Origin: Pseudobdellovibrionaceae bacterium
GTDB lineage: Bacteria; Bdellovibrionota; Bdellovibrionia; Bdellovibrionales; Bdellovibrionaceae
DNA: 64,000 nucleotides
NCBI GenBank assembly: GCA_019637915.1
Contig: JAHBUV010000001.1
Location: 1,520,565-1,584,564, forward strand
Direction of reading: 5' to 3'
Shown here: in pieces, positions 16,037-23,594 of the stretch
Position numbering within the stretch: position 1 is the stretch's first letter
How the letters are laid out: the number at the start of each line of letters is the position of its first letter
Program-made: the position numbers and the translations under genes
Notes under the pieces: model-generated
What the model was told of the DNA's origin: nothing
The model's input: the letters and a program-made list of their open reading frames with translations, nothing else
The model's database searches: none

Positions 16037-17052
16037 TTCATACCTCCACAGGCGGCGGGGATGGCGAGGGCCGCGGCCTTTGCCTGAAGAGCCGCCGGAA
16101 AATCCCGGCACGTCTGCGTCTTCTTCCAGATCACGAACAGGTAGCCTTTGAGCTTTCCGTTCGTCAGCCGCATGGTCTCCCGTGCATTCTTGATCGTCTC
16201 GAGAACACCGACGTTCTGCCCCTCGCGGAAGCAAGAACTCGACTGCGGGTAAATCATTTGCCACTTCTCATCGGGGCTCGCCGGCATGGTCTTCAAAACC
16301 TCGACCGACAGGCTCTTGATTCTTGAGGCGATCATCAAAGCCCCTGTCATGGACGCGGGTCCCGTGTATGTCCCATAGCGCGGGAAGAAGACGCCCCAGC
16401 CGTTGCAAACCGGATGACTGCTCGGCGGGAAAATATCGAGCTTTGGCACCGGAAAGCTGCACATGGCGGAATCGGCGGCGAAATCGCTCCCACCGCCGCT
16501 GACGGACGTAGCGGCTCCCTTCAGGAGACACGCTTTCGGAGCCGCACTCCAGGCCAGGAAAGCCGGCTGAAGAAGATCGGCCTTTCCGGTGTCCCAATGA
16601 CTGCCGAAGTGCTCGCTCATGCCGTCAAAGCACATTTTTTCCATGCGCGTGCCGCCCGCGGGCATCGCCCGAAAGACGAGGCCCGCAAGGGGGACGGCAA
16701 TCGCACGGGCTTGATAACTTTGCGTATCGTCGTCACCTTCCGCTCCGTAAGGGCGCGGAAGAAGCTTCATGAGTTGCAGGCCCGCTCCGGGGATCGCGCT
16801 GAAATAGCTGGTTCGTGGCTCGGGCCAAACCTCGATAAACGATTGGGGAACGTAGTAGGAAATCGAGGCACACGGACGCGGCGGCCAGCCACAGGTGCAA
16901 CCGCCGATGTTGAGCTCAAGGCAAGACGGGAATGCGGGCGAACTTGCCACAGTGCAAACGTTCGGGATCATCGCTCCATGCACAGGCCCCGCCAAGAGCA
17001 GAGAGGCCGCAACCGCCCGCAGGTTCTTCATGATGATTTTGATTTTTTCCAC
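16033..17052 (-). CDS. TraU-like protein, probable independent internal start within the coupling-protein frame
   Basis: An alternative translation unit inside the preceding frame. AAGGAGG (17057-17063) stands four bases before GTG 17052, and seven codons later comes the signal peptide beginning at Met 17031. A cleaved, periplasmic TraU-like protein of about 330 residues would result. TraU proteins of F-type and ICE systems are exported, disulphide-rich and needed for DNA transfer rather than pilus formation; the TraF-like thioredoxin encoded just downstream is a fitting partner. The ribosome site is strong evidence that the C-terminal part is made separately even though the upstream frame is open. 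Whether the fused form is also made cannot be told from sequence. Confidence 0.55.
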   Translation of the reverse strand: MEKIKIIMKNLRAVAASLLLAGPVHGAMIPNVCTVASSPAFPSCLELNIGGCTCGWPPRPCASISYYVPQSFIEVWPEPRTSYFSAIPGAGLQLMKLLPRPYGAEGDDDTQSYQARAIAVPLAGLVFRAMPAGGTRMEKMCFDGMSEHFGSHWDTGKADLLQPAFLAWSAAPKACLLKGAATSVSGGGSDFAADSAMCSFPVPKLDIFPPSSHPVCNGWGVFFPRYGTYTGPASMTGALMIASRIKSLSVEVLKTMPASPDEKWQMIYPQSSSCFREGQNVGVLETIKNARETMRLTNGKLKGYLFVIWKKTQTCRDFPAALQAKAAALAIPAACGGMK

Positions 17053-19083
17053 AAGGCCTCCTTTGACCGAGACTCGAAGGATCTCCAGAACGGTCTCGTG
17101 CTTCGTGTTGATGGCCTTCAAAAAATGCGGCTTGAGATAGAGTTTCAAGAATCGAGTCTCGATCCCGTCGAAGACTTGAGCGAAAGCCTCGAACGTGCGG
17201 AGGCGGGAGAATTCTTTCCCCGTCACCAGGTCCTCGCGGCGAGGACTGCGGCTCACGGATTCGTTGATGCTCGCGTTCTCCGAATCGAAACCGCCGGCCA
17301 GAAGGTTGAGTTTTGCGGACTGCGCCGTTTCGGACAGAGAGCGCGTCTGCTTCTCAACGTCTTCTTTCCCCGCAAGTTCCTGGAAGACCTTGATCGTTTC
17401 GAGGTCCGAGGAATGGCAGGCGATCCGCGTGCGGAAGTTCTGCACCAGCTCCAAAGCAGGGCGCTGACTTCCCACGGAATTCATCAGGGAGCTCAGAGAT
17501 TGCGTTGCGACGATCACGGCGGGCTTCGATTCACGAGCCTTTGCCAGAAAGCTTTCGTCGCCGATGGTTCCGCCGCCTCCGCAGGTCACAACGTCCTGAA
17601 ACTCGTCGATGAATAGGGCCGTCGTATAAGGCGCCTTTCTCTCTTTCAGCTCCGGGAGCAGGTTCAAAACCGCTTGTTCGTAGTGAAGTTTCACGAAGGT
17701 TCCCATCGAACGAGCGAGACCCGGCTGGCTCACATCGAACAGCAGGATCTTCCGCTCGCGGATCAGGTCTTCCATCGAAGTGATCGTCAAGTGTTCTTCC
17801 TTCGGGCAAAACACGCGGCTGGCCGCGAACTCCTGGAACTGGTTGATGAAGGCTGTACTGGTCGCCACGATCCCGGTTCGCACGCGGTCTTCAAGCTGGG
17901 AATACTCGTTCTCGAAATACTCCAACGCTCGCCCGATGTTGAAGCATTCCTCATCGGTAAAGGTCCCACGTTCGATGCACTCCTTCAGATCGGCGGCCAG
18001 ATTCTCCTTCGAGGCGCGGACAATGGTTTGGTACAGATCCAGCAGCGTGAAATACCCGTGCTTTGCCGCACAGTAGATCAGTGTGTTGCGAACCAAGTGC
18101 GCCGAGGAGATATCCCAGAACGGAGAATCCGAGCTCTTACCCATGAAGTTCACCGCCGCCGAGCGGACCATGTCGGCGAGCTCTACGAAACGGGAATCGC
18201 GCAGCGGGTTTTTCATGTAAACGGGATTGAAGCTTTGCATTCCCTTGAGGGAAATCTTCATGATCCTGTCTCCAAGACCCGCACGCTTGATGATCTGTTC
18301 CGCTTCCTGAAGGAAGGTCCGTTTCGGATCGACCGCGAGAATAGCCGGAGCGATTTCCGGCGACTGAACGATCTGGCTCAAGTACCGCAAGATCGTGCCC
18401 TGCGTTTTTCCTGAGCCAACGGAACCCGAAATAAAGACGCCGCCGTTAAGCCCTCGGCTTGGGATCTTGACCCAGCTTTCGCTCTCGCTTTGGTTTTCGT
18501 GGCTGATCTCGCCAGGGGTGGTGCCAAGCACCAACTCGCCGCGTTCAACCTCCGGCGCATCGAGCTTGTAGCGATCTGAAAAGGAAAATTTGAGACTGCC
18601 TGCGATCCCGAGTACGAGATAGAAGGCGAACCCGCAGAAAACTGCGAGATTTCCGCTGACCCCATGCACGAGCAAGGAGAGCATCCTCTCTTGCACGAAC
18701 GGGATCGTCCCCGGCAGCAAGGCCTCTTTTGCCAACGCGAGCGCACAGATGTACGCGCCGCCACCCACCATCAATGACAGGAAGCCGCCTCGCCCGAAAC
18801 GAAACTCACGCTTTCGCCCCTCGAGCATTGCGAGGCGGCTTCCCTGTCGTTCCAGCCCGATGCTCCGCTTGAGCAGAATGGCAAGGACCGTCAGGTTCAC
18901 CGTCAAAGCACAGAGGGAGAGCCACAGGCCGCCCGCGTGTTGCTCCGCCAGCCGTAAAAGGATTTCAAGCTCCCGCGGATAGAACCGCAGATGCCTGAAA
19001 TACACATAAACCGCGACGGCCACGATGAGCGTCGCCAGGGCGAGCGGCAGCGGAATGTCGTTTCGCTTCTGTGCGGCGGTCAT
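16033..19083 (-). CDS. TraD-like coupling protein fused in frame to a TraU-like exported protein
   Basis: One uninterrupted frame of 1016 codons. Residues 1-680 are a VirD4/TraD coupling protein: N-terminal membrane helices (about 11-28, 54-72, 103-117, 141-161), Walker A GSVGSGKT (220-227), Walker B LFIDEFQD (about 485) and the AAD-containing nucleotide domain. It would bring the relaxase-DNA complex to the channel. From Met685 the frame becomes an exported cysteine-rich protein: a perfect signal peptide (MKNLRAVAASLLLAGPVHGA), then many cysteines (CGWPPRPC, IGGCTC) and the TraU-like segment SYYVPQSFIEVWPEP. No stop codon separates the parts. Its start ATG 19083 overlaps the upstream stop as TGATG. 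The C-terminal half may also be made on its own (see next entry). The TraU label is by pattern and position. Confidence 0.8.
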   Translation of the reverse strand: MTAAQKRNDIPLPLALATLIVAVAVYVYFRHLRFYPRELEILLRLAEQHAGGLWLSLCALTVNLTVLAILLKRSIGLERQGSRLAMLEGRKREFRFGRGGFLSLMVGGGAYICALALAKEALLPGTIPFVQERMLSLLVHGVSGNLAVFCGFAFYLVLGIAGSLKFSFSDRYKLDAPEVERGELVLGTTPGEISHENQSESESWVKIPSRGLNGGVFISGSVGSGKTQGTILRYLSQIVQSPEIAPAILAVDPKRTFLQEAEQIIKRAGLGDRIMKISLKGMQSFNPVYMKNPLRDSRFVELADMVRSAAVNFMGKSSDSPFWDISSAHLVRNTLIYCAAKHGYFTLLDLYQTIVRASKENLAADLKECIERGTFTDEECFNIGRALEYFENEYSQLEDRVRTGIVATSTAFINQFQEFAASRVFCPKEEHLTITSMEDLIRERKILLFDVSQPGLARSMGTFVKLHYEQAVLNLLPELKERKAPYTTALFIDEFQDVVTCGGGGTIGDESFLAKARESKPAVIVATQSLSSLMNSVGSQRPALELVQNFRTRIACHSSDLETIKVFQELAGKEDVEKQTRSLSETAQSAKLNLLAGGFDSENASINESVSRSPRREDLVTGKEFSRLRTFEAFAQVFDGIETRFLKLYLKPHFLKAINTKHETVLEILRVSVKGGLVEKIKIIMKNLRAVAASLLLAGPVHGAMIPNVCTVASSPAFPSCLELNIGGCTCGWPPRPCASISYYVPQSFIEVWPEPRTSYFSAIPGAGLQLMKLLPRPYGAEGDDDTQSYQARAIAVPLAGLVFRAMPAGGTRMEKMCFDGMSEHFGSHWDTGKADLLQPAFLAWSAAPKACLLKGAATSVSGGGSDFAADSAMCSFPVPKLDIFPPSSHPVCNGWGVFFPRYGTYTGPASMTGALMIASRIKSLSVEVLKTMPASPDEKWQMIYPQSSSCFREGQNVGVLETIKNARETMRLTNGKLKGYLFVIWKKTQTCRDFPAALQAKAAALAIPAACGGMK

Positions 19084-19238
19084 CAGGCTCCCTTCTTGTT
19101 CTTCGTACTGGCTTTCAGGTACTCAATCGCCACAAGCACCTTCATCGTCTGTCGAGCCAATGCGCGGTTTTTGCCCTTCTCCTGCGCCGAAACCTGACTC
19201 AGGATCTCTTTGAACTTGCGTTCGATTTCTTTGCTCAT
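19083..19238 (-). CDS. Small 51-residue helical protein
   Basis: A short basic, helical protein (MSKEIERKFKEILSQV... ending NKKGA). AGGAG lies before ATG 19238 and the stop overlaps the coupling-protein start as TGATG, which indicates translational coupling. No signal peptide and no recognised family. It could be a small regulator or a partner of the coupling protein. Confidence 0.6.
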   Translation of the reverse strand: MSKEIERKFKEILSQVSAQEKGKNRALARQTMKVLVAIEYLKASTKNKKGA

Positions 19239-19247
19239 GGGCTTCTC

Positions 19248-19472
19248 CTATTCCTTGTTTCCGGCCACGCGCTTCGGACTCAGGTAACGCCGGCTGCGCG
19301 GCCAGTCTTCGACGGCTTGGAAACGGCCATCGTGAAATACGAAGTGGAACGATCCGAACCGAAACTCCACGCCGTGTTCGCTCAGGTACTGGCGCTTCAG
19401 ACGCTCGGCGGCCTCTTCCAGAATTTCGGCGTCACTGACTTGGGAGAGATCTTTCTTCGAGGAGGCTTCCAT
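19248..19472 (-). CDS. Small 74-residue protein of unknown function
   Basis: The protein has an acidic helical N-terminus (DLSQVSDAEILEEAAERL) and an aromatic beta-rich middle (FRFGSFHFVFHDGRF). There is no membrane segment. GGAGG is ten bases before ATG 19472; an adjacent in-frame GTG at 19475 is an alternative start. The ATG overlaps the previous stop as TGATG. It belongs to the chain of tightly spaced small genes that head the transfer operon. No family recognised. Confidence 0.6.
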   Translation of the reverse strand: MEASSKKDLSQVSDAEILEEAAERLKRQYLSEHGVEFRFGSFHFVFHDGRFQAVEDWPRSRRYLSPKRVAGNKE

Positions 19473-19648
19473 CACGACACCACCTCCTGTTTCGAGAGCA
19501 TCCGCTCGAAGGCCTCGATCTCGACGACCAAAGCCCGGTTGCTGATGATCTCTTTCACCGAAAGAGTGCCGTACCATTTGCGAAGGGCGTCTTTGATTCG
19601 ATCCAGAAGATCCTTCGTCGAGTTCTTTTCTTCGATAGACAACTTCAT
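19472..19648 (-). CDS. Small 58-residue protein of unknown function
   Basis: The product is a charged helical protein (MKLSIEEKNSTKDLLDRI; later AFERMLSKQEVVS). AAGGAGG stands seven bases before ATG 19648 and the stop overlaps the next start (TGATG). This pattern of coupled small genes strongly suggests real coding despite the length. No family recognised. Confidence 0.6.
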   Translation of the reverse strand: MKLSIEEKNSTKDLLDRIKDALRKWYGTLSVKEIISNRALVVEIEAFERMLSKQEVVS

Positions 19649-19661
19649 CTGTCCCTCCTTC

Positions 19662-19868
19662 TTAGTAGCTGCGAGCCATCAGTTCGCGAACGCGGGCGCG
19701 CCCCTCTTCGATTTGCTGATCCGCTTTGCTCGGAACGAACATCGCGGTCACGACTCCTCCCGAGATCCACTTGCTCCATTTCCAGGTGTTCCACAGGACG
19801 TTTTTCAGGACCTTCACGCTCTTGCGGGTTTGCAAAGGCTGCATTCGAAAAATCATTGCTTGTTCCAT
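19662..19868 (-). CDS. Small membrane-associated protein, 68 residues
   Basis: It begins with a basic segment (RMQPLQTRKSVKVLKN) followed by a Trp-rich, weakly hydrophobic stretch (WNTWKWSKWISGGVVTAMFV) that may insert into or lie on the membrane, and an acidic-basic helical tail. GGGGAG is nine bases before ATG 19868. Second gene of the leftward transfer operon. No family recognised. Confidence 0.5.
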   Translation of the reverse strand: MEQAMIFRMQPLQTRKSVKVLKNVLWNTWKWSKWISGGVVTAMFVPSKADQQIEEGRARVRELMARSY

Positions 19869-19882
19869 TTCTAAATCTCCCC

Positions 19883-20122
19883 TCAAAGCGAGAGCGCCAA
19901 GGCGAGCACGGGACCGCTCTGGCATTTCCGCTTTTTTCGTTTCTTTTTTTCGGTTCGGCTGATGAAAGAGAGAACCCAATCGGGAATGGAGACCATCTCC
20001 TCCGAATCAGGAATGTCGGCATAGTTGCAACTCGCACAGTAGGCGTGACTGTTGAACCTTTCGAGTCCGGATCCACACCGGGGACATTCACACGTTCGTG
20101 CTGCTCTGCTTGCGTTCGACAC
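19883..20122 (-). CDS. Zinc-ribbon protein at the head of the transfer operon
   Basis: 79 residues. The N-terminal half contains two CxxC knuckles (CPRCG and CASC, about 17 residues apart), typical of a small zinc ribbon. The rest is a short hydrophobic-basic stretch (ISRTEKKKRKKRK). The start is taken as GTG 20122 because GGAGG lies six bases upstream; a TTG two codons earlier sits too close to it. It is the first gene after the sigma-54-type promoter, with a leader of about 45 bases. It could be a regulator or a relaxosome accessory, but the sequence does not say which. Confidence 0.6.
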   Translation of the reverse strand: MSNASRAARTCECPRCGSGLERFNSHAYCASCNYADIPDSEEMVSIPDWVLSFISRTEKKKRKKRKCQSGPVLALALSL

Positions 20123-20178
20123 CGACAACCTCCTTCATTGGTGGGCGAAGAATTTTTCGCCTCTCCCAAATTTATAAT

Positions 20179-20194
20179 TGCGAGGTCAGTGCCA
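20179..20194 (-). promoter_or_regulatory. Sigma-54-type (-24/-12) promoter for the transfer operon
   Basis: Read on the minus strand the element is TGGCAC-TGACC-TCGCA. The GG of the -24 box and the GC of the -12 box are separated by exactly ten bases, the strict RpoN spacing. Five of six bases of the consensus TGGCAC/TTGCA core fit in each half or better. Transcription would start near 20168, about 45 bases before the first small gene. The activator gene encoded divergently at 21016 is exactly the NtrC-type protein such a promoter needs. Confidence 0.7.
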
Positions 20195-20583
20195 GTTTTC
20201 AGATCGCGCTGGCGAATCGGTGTAAGGTACTGAAATACAAAACTAAATGGATGTTGTGGCTTTCTCCGAAATGAAGAGCATTTTTGAGAACAACTAAAGA
20301 AGTTTTCAGCGAGACGAATCGTCGATCTGGTATTTCAACGACTTACAAACCAAAAATGTTTTTACCCTGCTGAAGAGATTTTTAGCGGAGGTTTTCCGGT
20401 TCGACAGAAAGTCTGATCCTACGCAACCACGCATGACGGTCGCATCAGGATCGTGTCGCGGATGTTCTATTTGTTGAGCGCGGGAAATCGGCCTCTCAGT
20501 TGCTCCGGATTATCCATCGAGCACGTCACCGTTTTGTAATCCCGTTCAAATCTGAAGATGGTTTCTCGCTTGAGAGTGGGTGC

Positions 20584-20608
20584 AAACTGTCACCACTCAC
20601 GACAGTTT
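20584..20608. promoter_or_regulatory. Palindrome AAACTGTC-N9-GACAGTTT, candidate activator site
   Basis: A perfect 8-bp inverted repeat in the middle of the divergent control region. Fis-type HTH domains of NtrC-family activators bind such dyads as dimers upstream of sigma-54 promoters. I see only one good copy, so its role is a guess; it could instead serve the divergent regulatory operon. Confidence 0.35.
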
Positions 20609-21015
20609 CGGTAAATCTTACATTGTCCTTCTGGTCTGAAAATTTCTTGAGGACAGCGATTTTCCAGAAAAATAGTCCTGAGTTCGAATATTTGGACGGC
20701 TCTCTACCGCAGCGGCACCGTCGGTCTGCAAAAAGTATTTAGAAATACTCAATAAACGAAAAACATCTTTCAATTTAGCGACTTACTTCTTTGCGTGAAT
20801 GCTCTTGACCCCGGAAAGCTGAAAATTTCTTTAGCGCCGGCCCACTTTCTACCGCTCTATTCGCCCGCGGAAGCACGATCCAGCACACGCTTTGCCTCTT
20901 AAGTCTTCTTAATGACTCCTCAAATAAACAAGAACAGGAGAGTTGGCCCTCAACTTGCTCTAAGGCCAACACGGGATCGCTTGAATCCAACCCATCAGCC
21001 AAAAAGGAGGACCAG

Positions 21016-22455
21016 ATGAGTTCATACGTGCTTGCTGTTGATAATGACCCCATGGTGCTCGGCGGACTTCTTCGTTTGGCTGAGGACACGCCTATCGAAG
21101 TGGAAACGGCCACCAGCGGAATCCAAGGCATTGACCTAGTCACCCGGTCGCCGGACAGGTACCGGGCCGTTCTCCTCGACTACGAAATGCCGGGAATGAA
21201 CGGCGATGAAGTTGCCCGTCGCATGAGAGAGATCAACCCGAATCTCAAGATCATCATGCTTTCGGGCACCGAGGATGAAGAGGTCGTGAAGTCGTGTTAT
21301 GCCGCCGGCGCGGAACGTTTCGTTCTGAAGGCCCAGGACAGCAGCAAGATTCGCGACATTCTCCTTTCTGTAGTTAGCGATGATGAAGCTAGTGAGATCG
21401 ACCCAGACAGCGAAAAAGAAACCGCCCTACAGAATGCCATTCTCATCGACAGCACCTTGAAGATGAAAGGCCATTCAAGGGCGATGGCAAATGTCGCCAG
21501 AGTCGTTAAGAAGGTCAGCGCCAGTAATGAAAATGTTCTGATCCAAGGTGAGAGTGGCGTCGGGAAAGAACTCGTCGCACGAGGAATTCATGCAAACTCA
21601 CCAAGAGCGGGCGGGCCATTTATCGCAATCAACTGCGGCGCGATTCCCAAGGAGCTTCTGGAAAGCGAGCTGTTCGGACACGAAAAAGGCGCGTTTACGA
21701 GTGCCGTTCAGTCTAAAAAAGGAAAATTCCTTCTCGCGAACAACGGCACGTTGTTCCTGGATGAGATCGGCGATCTCGAACTCCCGCTTCAAGTCAAACT
21801 ACTCCGGGCTTTGCAGGAAAGAACTATCGAACCCGTCGGCAGCCAAATGTCCATCAAGGTGAACATCAGAATCGTGGCGGCGACCCATCGAAACCTCGCG
21901 GACCTGGTTGCGAAAGGACTCTTCCGGGAGGACCTGTACTACCGCCTGAAGGTCTTTCCCGTCACGATCGCGCCGCTCAGGGAACGCCCAGAGGACATCG
22001 AACCCATCGTCCATCACATCATCAGCTTGAAAGAGGAGGAAACCGGGACAAAAAGAAAGATTTCGGATGCGGCCATGCGCGCCTTCAAAAGCCTGCCTTG
22101 GCCGGGAAATGTTCGTCAGCTCGAGGCCGCCGTTAAATACGCTTTTCTCAACTCCACTCGTGTGATTCAGGTGGACTCGATAGATCCCGAACTTCTATCC
22201 GCCAAGCAGCGGTTCGACCAGCTCGCGAAACAACGGGGACTGATGAGCCACGAAGAGTTCACCAAGATCGTCTTGGAGATGGAGAAATCGCTTCTCGAAG
22301 ATGCCATGAAGATGGCTGGAAATGTTAAAAGCCGAGCCGCGGAGCTCTTGGGAATCAGCCACCAGGCGATGAACTATCGCCGGCGCAAGCTCGGCTTAGA
22401 TGCCGAACCCGAAACGGAAAAAAGTGAAACGAAAAACAAACCATTGGAGGTATAA
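21016..22455 (+). CDS. NtrC-family sigma-54-dependent response regulator
   Basis: 479 residues in the classical three-domain order. The receiver domain (1-120) has the phospho-acceptor Asp55 (LLDYEMPG) and Lys105. The AAA+ domain has Walker A GESGVGKE (178-185), Walker B FLDEIGD (247-253), and the sigma-54 contact loop at 225-230, which reads GAFTSA instead of GAFTGA. A Fis-type HTH (SRAAELLGISHQAMNYRRRK) is near the C-terminus. It should activate RpoN promoters when phosphorylated. The obvious kinase partner is encoded four genes downstream in the same operon, and the obvious target is the sigma-54-type promoter of the divergent transfer operon. ATG 21016 has AAGGAGG. The next gene starts directly after its stop. 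Confidence 0.92.
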   Translation: MSSYVLAVDNDPMVLGGLLRLAEDTPIEVETATSGIQGIDLVTRSPDRYRAVLLDYEMPGMNGDEVARRMREINPNLKIIMLSGTEDEEVVKSCYAAGAERFVLKAQDSSKIRDILLSVVSDDEASEIDPDSEKETALQNAILIDSTLKMKGHSRAMANVARVVKKVSASNENVLIQGESGVGKELVARGIHANSPRAGGPFIAINCGAIPKELLESELFGHEKGAFTSAVQSKKGKFLLANNGTLFLDEIGDLELPLQVKLLRALQERTIEPVGSQMSIKVNIRIVAATHRNLADLVAKGLFREDLYYRLKVFPVTIAPLRERPEDIEPIVHHIISLKEEETGTKRKISDAAMRAFKSLPWPGNVRQLEAAVKYAFLNSTRVIQVDSIDPELLSAKQRFDQLAKQRGLMSHEEFTKIVLEMEKSLLEDAMKMAGNVKSRAAELLGISHQAMNYRRRKLGLDAEPETEKSETKNKPLEV

Positions 22456-22743
22456 ATGAAGAAAATCGTAATCCTTATCGCGGCTCTTGCGCTCAAGAGC
22501 ACGGCCTTTGCTCAGACCATGAGCCAAGAAACTCCCTATCTGGAAGATGGGGCCTACTACGCCCTGTCCCCTGAGCTGGCAGCTCGCCTCAACATCGACT
22601 ACAACTCCCTGATCCAGGCTCTTCGCCTTCGCGAAAATCAAGGCATCGTCGTGAAGAAAGAAGTCGGGCAGGAAAACGTGGATATTTCCATCTTCGATTC
22701 GCACCAGTTCGCGCAAGCCCGCATGGACTTTGTCCGTCAGTAG
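22456..22743 (+). CDS. Small secreted protein, candidate signal or peptide precursor
   Basis: 95 residues starting with a clean Sec signal peptide (MKKIVILIAALALKSTAFA, cut after about residue 19). The mature part of about 76 residues has no cysteine and no membrane segment, and ends with an Asp/His/Gln-rich tail (VDISIFDSHQFAQARMDF). It begins at the base after the activator's stop codon with GGAGG upstream, and is followed five bases later by the HExxH gene, so it is co-expressed with them. I do not recognise a family. Its size, export and neighbours (putative peptide hydroxylase, peptide-binding protein, kinase) make a processed signalling peptide an attractive but unproven idea; a periplasmic modulator of the kinase is the alternative. 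Confidence 0.75.
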   Translation: MKKIVILIAALALKSTAFAQTMSQETPYLEDGAYYALSPELAARLNIDYNSLIQALRLRENQGIVVKKEVGQENVDISIFDSHQFAQARMDFVRQ

Positions 22744-22748
22744 GTCAC

Positions 22749-23594
22749 ATGAGCTTGAAAGAGAACTGTCTTGCGGCATTGAAAGAGGGATCTTGGACGT
22801 TCGACGTCCTGGGGCCGATCTTTCGTTCCGCTCTCACCAAGAGGGTTCAAGGACAGGACCCCTCTCTTTCTCTTCAAGATCGCCCCATGGTGGAGCTGAC
22901 GCTTCTCGCTTACCGACGGACGCTGTCCGGCACGGAGCCCATTCAATCCGCGGATATGGTGATTAACCCCGCCCTTCAGTCCGAAGCGGCGCGGGCCGCG
23001 CTTCAGGATCTCGCTGAGTCCACTGTTGATGGCGGTTTCATCTCCACCTTCACGGCCGATGAGCGGGCTCACATCCGTGCCGCCATCGAAGAGATCAACC
23101 GGCACGCACCAGAAACGGCCCAGGAGTTTCGTCGCTGGATCACCCATTTTCTGAAGCTAGACGGCGTTCCCTTTCGGTCGGCATCCCACCCCCATGCCTT
23201 CGGCTGCATTTTCTTGAGCTCTCGAATCGCCTCGATGAGTCCCGCAGAGCTCGCGACTTCAATGGTCCATGAAATGGGCCATCAGGATCTTTTTCTTCTC
23301 AATATCATCGACCGACTGATCCGGGAGGAAGCCGACTACAAGATGGCCCATGCTCCCTTTCAAGGCGTGCTTCGCCCTCCCATCGGTCGTCTGCATTCCT
23401 ATTTCGCCCTTTTTCGGATGATCCAGTTTGAACGGCTGGCTGGCCTGGAAACGCGGAAACACAGCCGCCTTTTTTACGAAACCAAGGAGTCCTTCACTCA
23501 AGATGAACTGACGGAATATGGCTTCCAGATCGTCGAAGCCGCCGCTGCTTTCATCGAAGGGCAATCGCCGCAGATGGAGCAACGAACTCTATGA
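22749..23594 (+). CDS. HExxH protein resembling 2-oxoglutarate-dependent peptide beta-hydroxylases
   Basis: 281 residues, no signal peptide. The core reads GCIFLSS at about 152, then VHEMGHQDLFLL with the metal motif H174-E-M-G-H178, and after about 30 residues VLRPPIGRLHSYFALF with His216. This layout (GxxxLS, HExxH followed by L, an RPxxGxLH segment supplying a third His) matches the HExxH family found with peptide-modification loci and described as 2-oxoglutarate-dependent peptide beta-hydroxylases, more than it matches ordinary zinc proteases, which have no RPxxGxLH element. The expected substrate would be Asp, Asn or His in a small peptide; the preceding 95-residue product is the natural candidate. 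A membrane-independent metalloprotease acting on that protein is the main alternative. Confidence 0.6.
   Translation: MSLKENCLAALKEGSWTFDVLGPIFRSALTKRVQGQDPSLSLQDRPMVELTLLAYRRTLSGTEPIQSADMVINPALQSEAARAALQDLAESTVDGGFISTFTADERAHIRAAIEEINRHAPETAQEFRRWITHFLKLDGVPFRSASHPHAFGCIFLSSRIASMSPAELATSMVHEMGHQDLFLLNIIDRLIREEADYKMAHAPFQGVLRPPIGRLHSYFALFRMIQFERLAGLETRKHSRLFYETKESFTQDELTEYGFQIVEAAAAFIEGQSPQMEQRTL

Larger units (their letters stand above)
20123..21015. other. Divergent control region between transfer operon and regulatory operon
   Basis: About 890 bases without a supported gene. It is A+T-richer than its neighbours. Besides the sigma-54 element at 20179-20194 there is a perfect 8-bp palindrome AAACTGTC/GACAGTTT with 9-base spacer at 20584-20608, about 400 bases upstream of that promoter, a usual distance for an enhancer-like activator site. 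A weaker repeat GATCCT/AGGATC spans 20415-20452. The + strand end carries AAGGAGG just before the activator gene. A frame at 20500-20742 has no ribosome site and reads like chance. Confidence 0.6.

Noticed and set aside
20500-20742. Possible 80-residue gene in the divergent control region
   Set aside because: No ribosome site, odd composition, and it covers the palindrome and likely regulatory sequences; no recognisable product.
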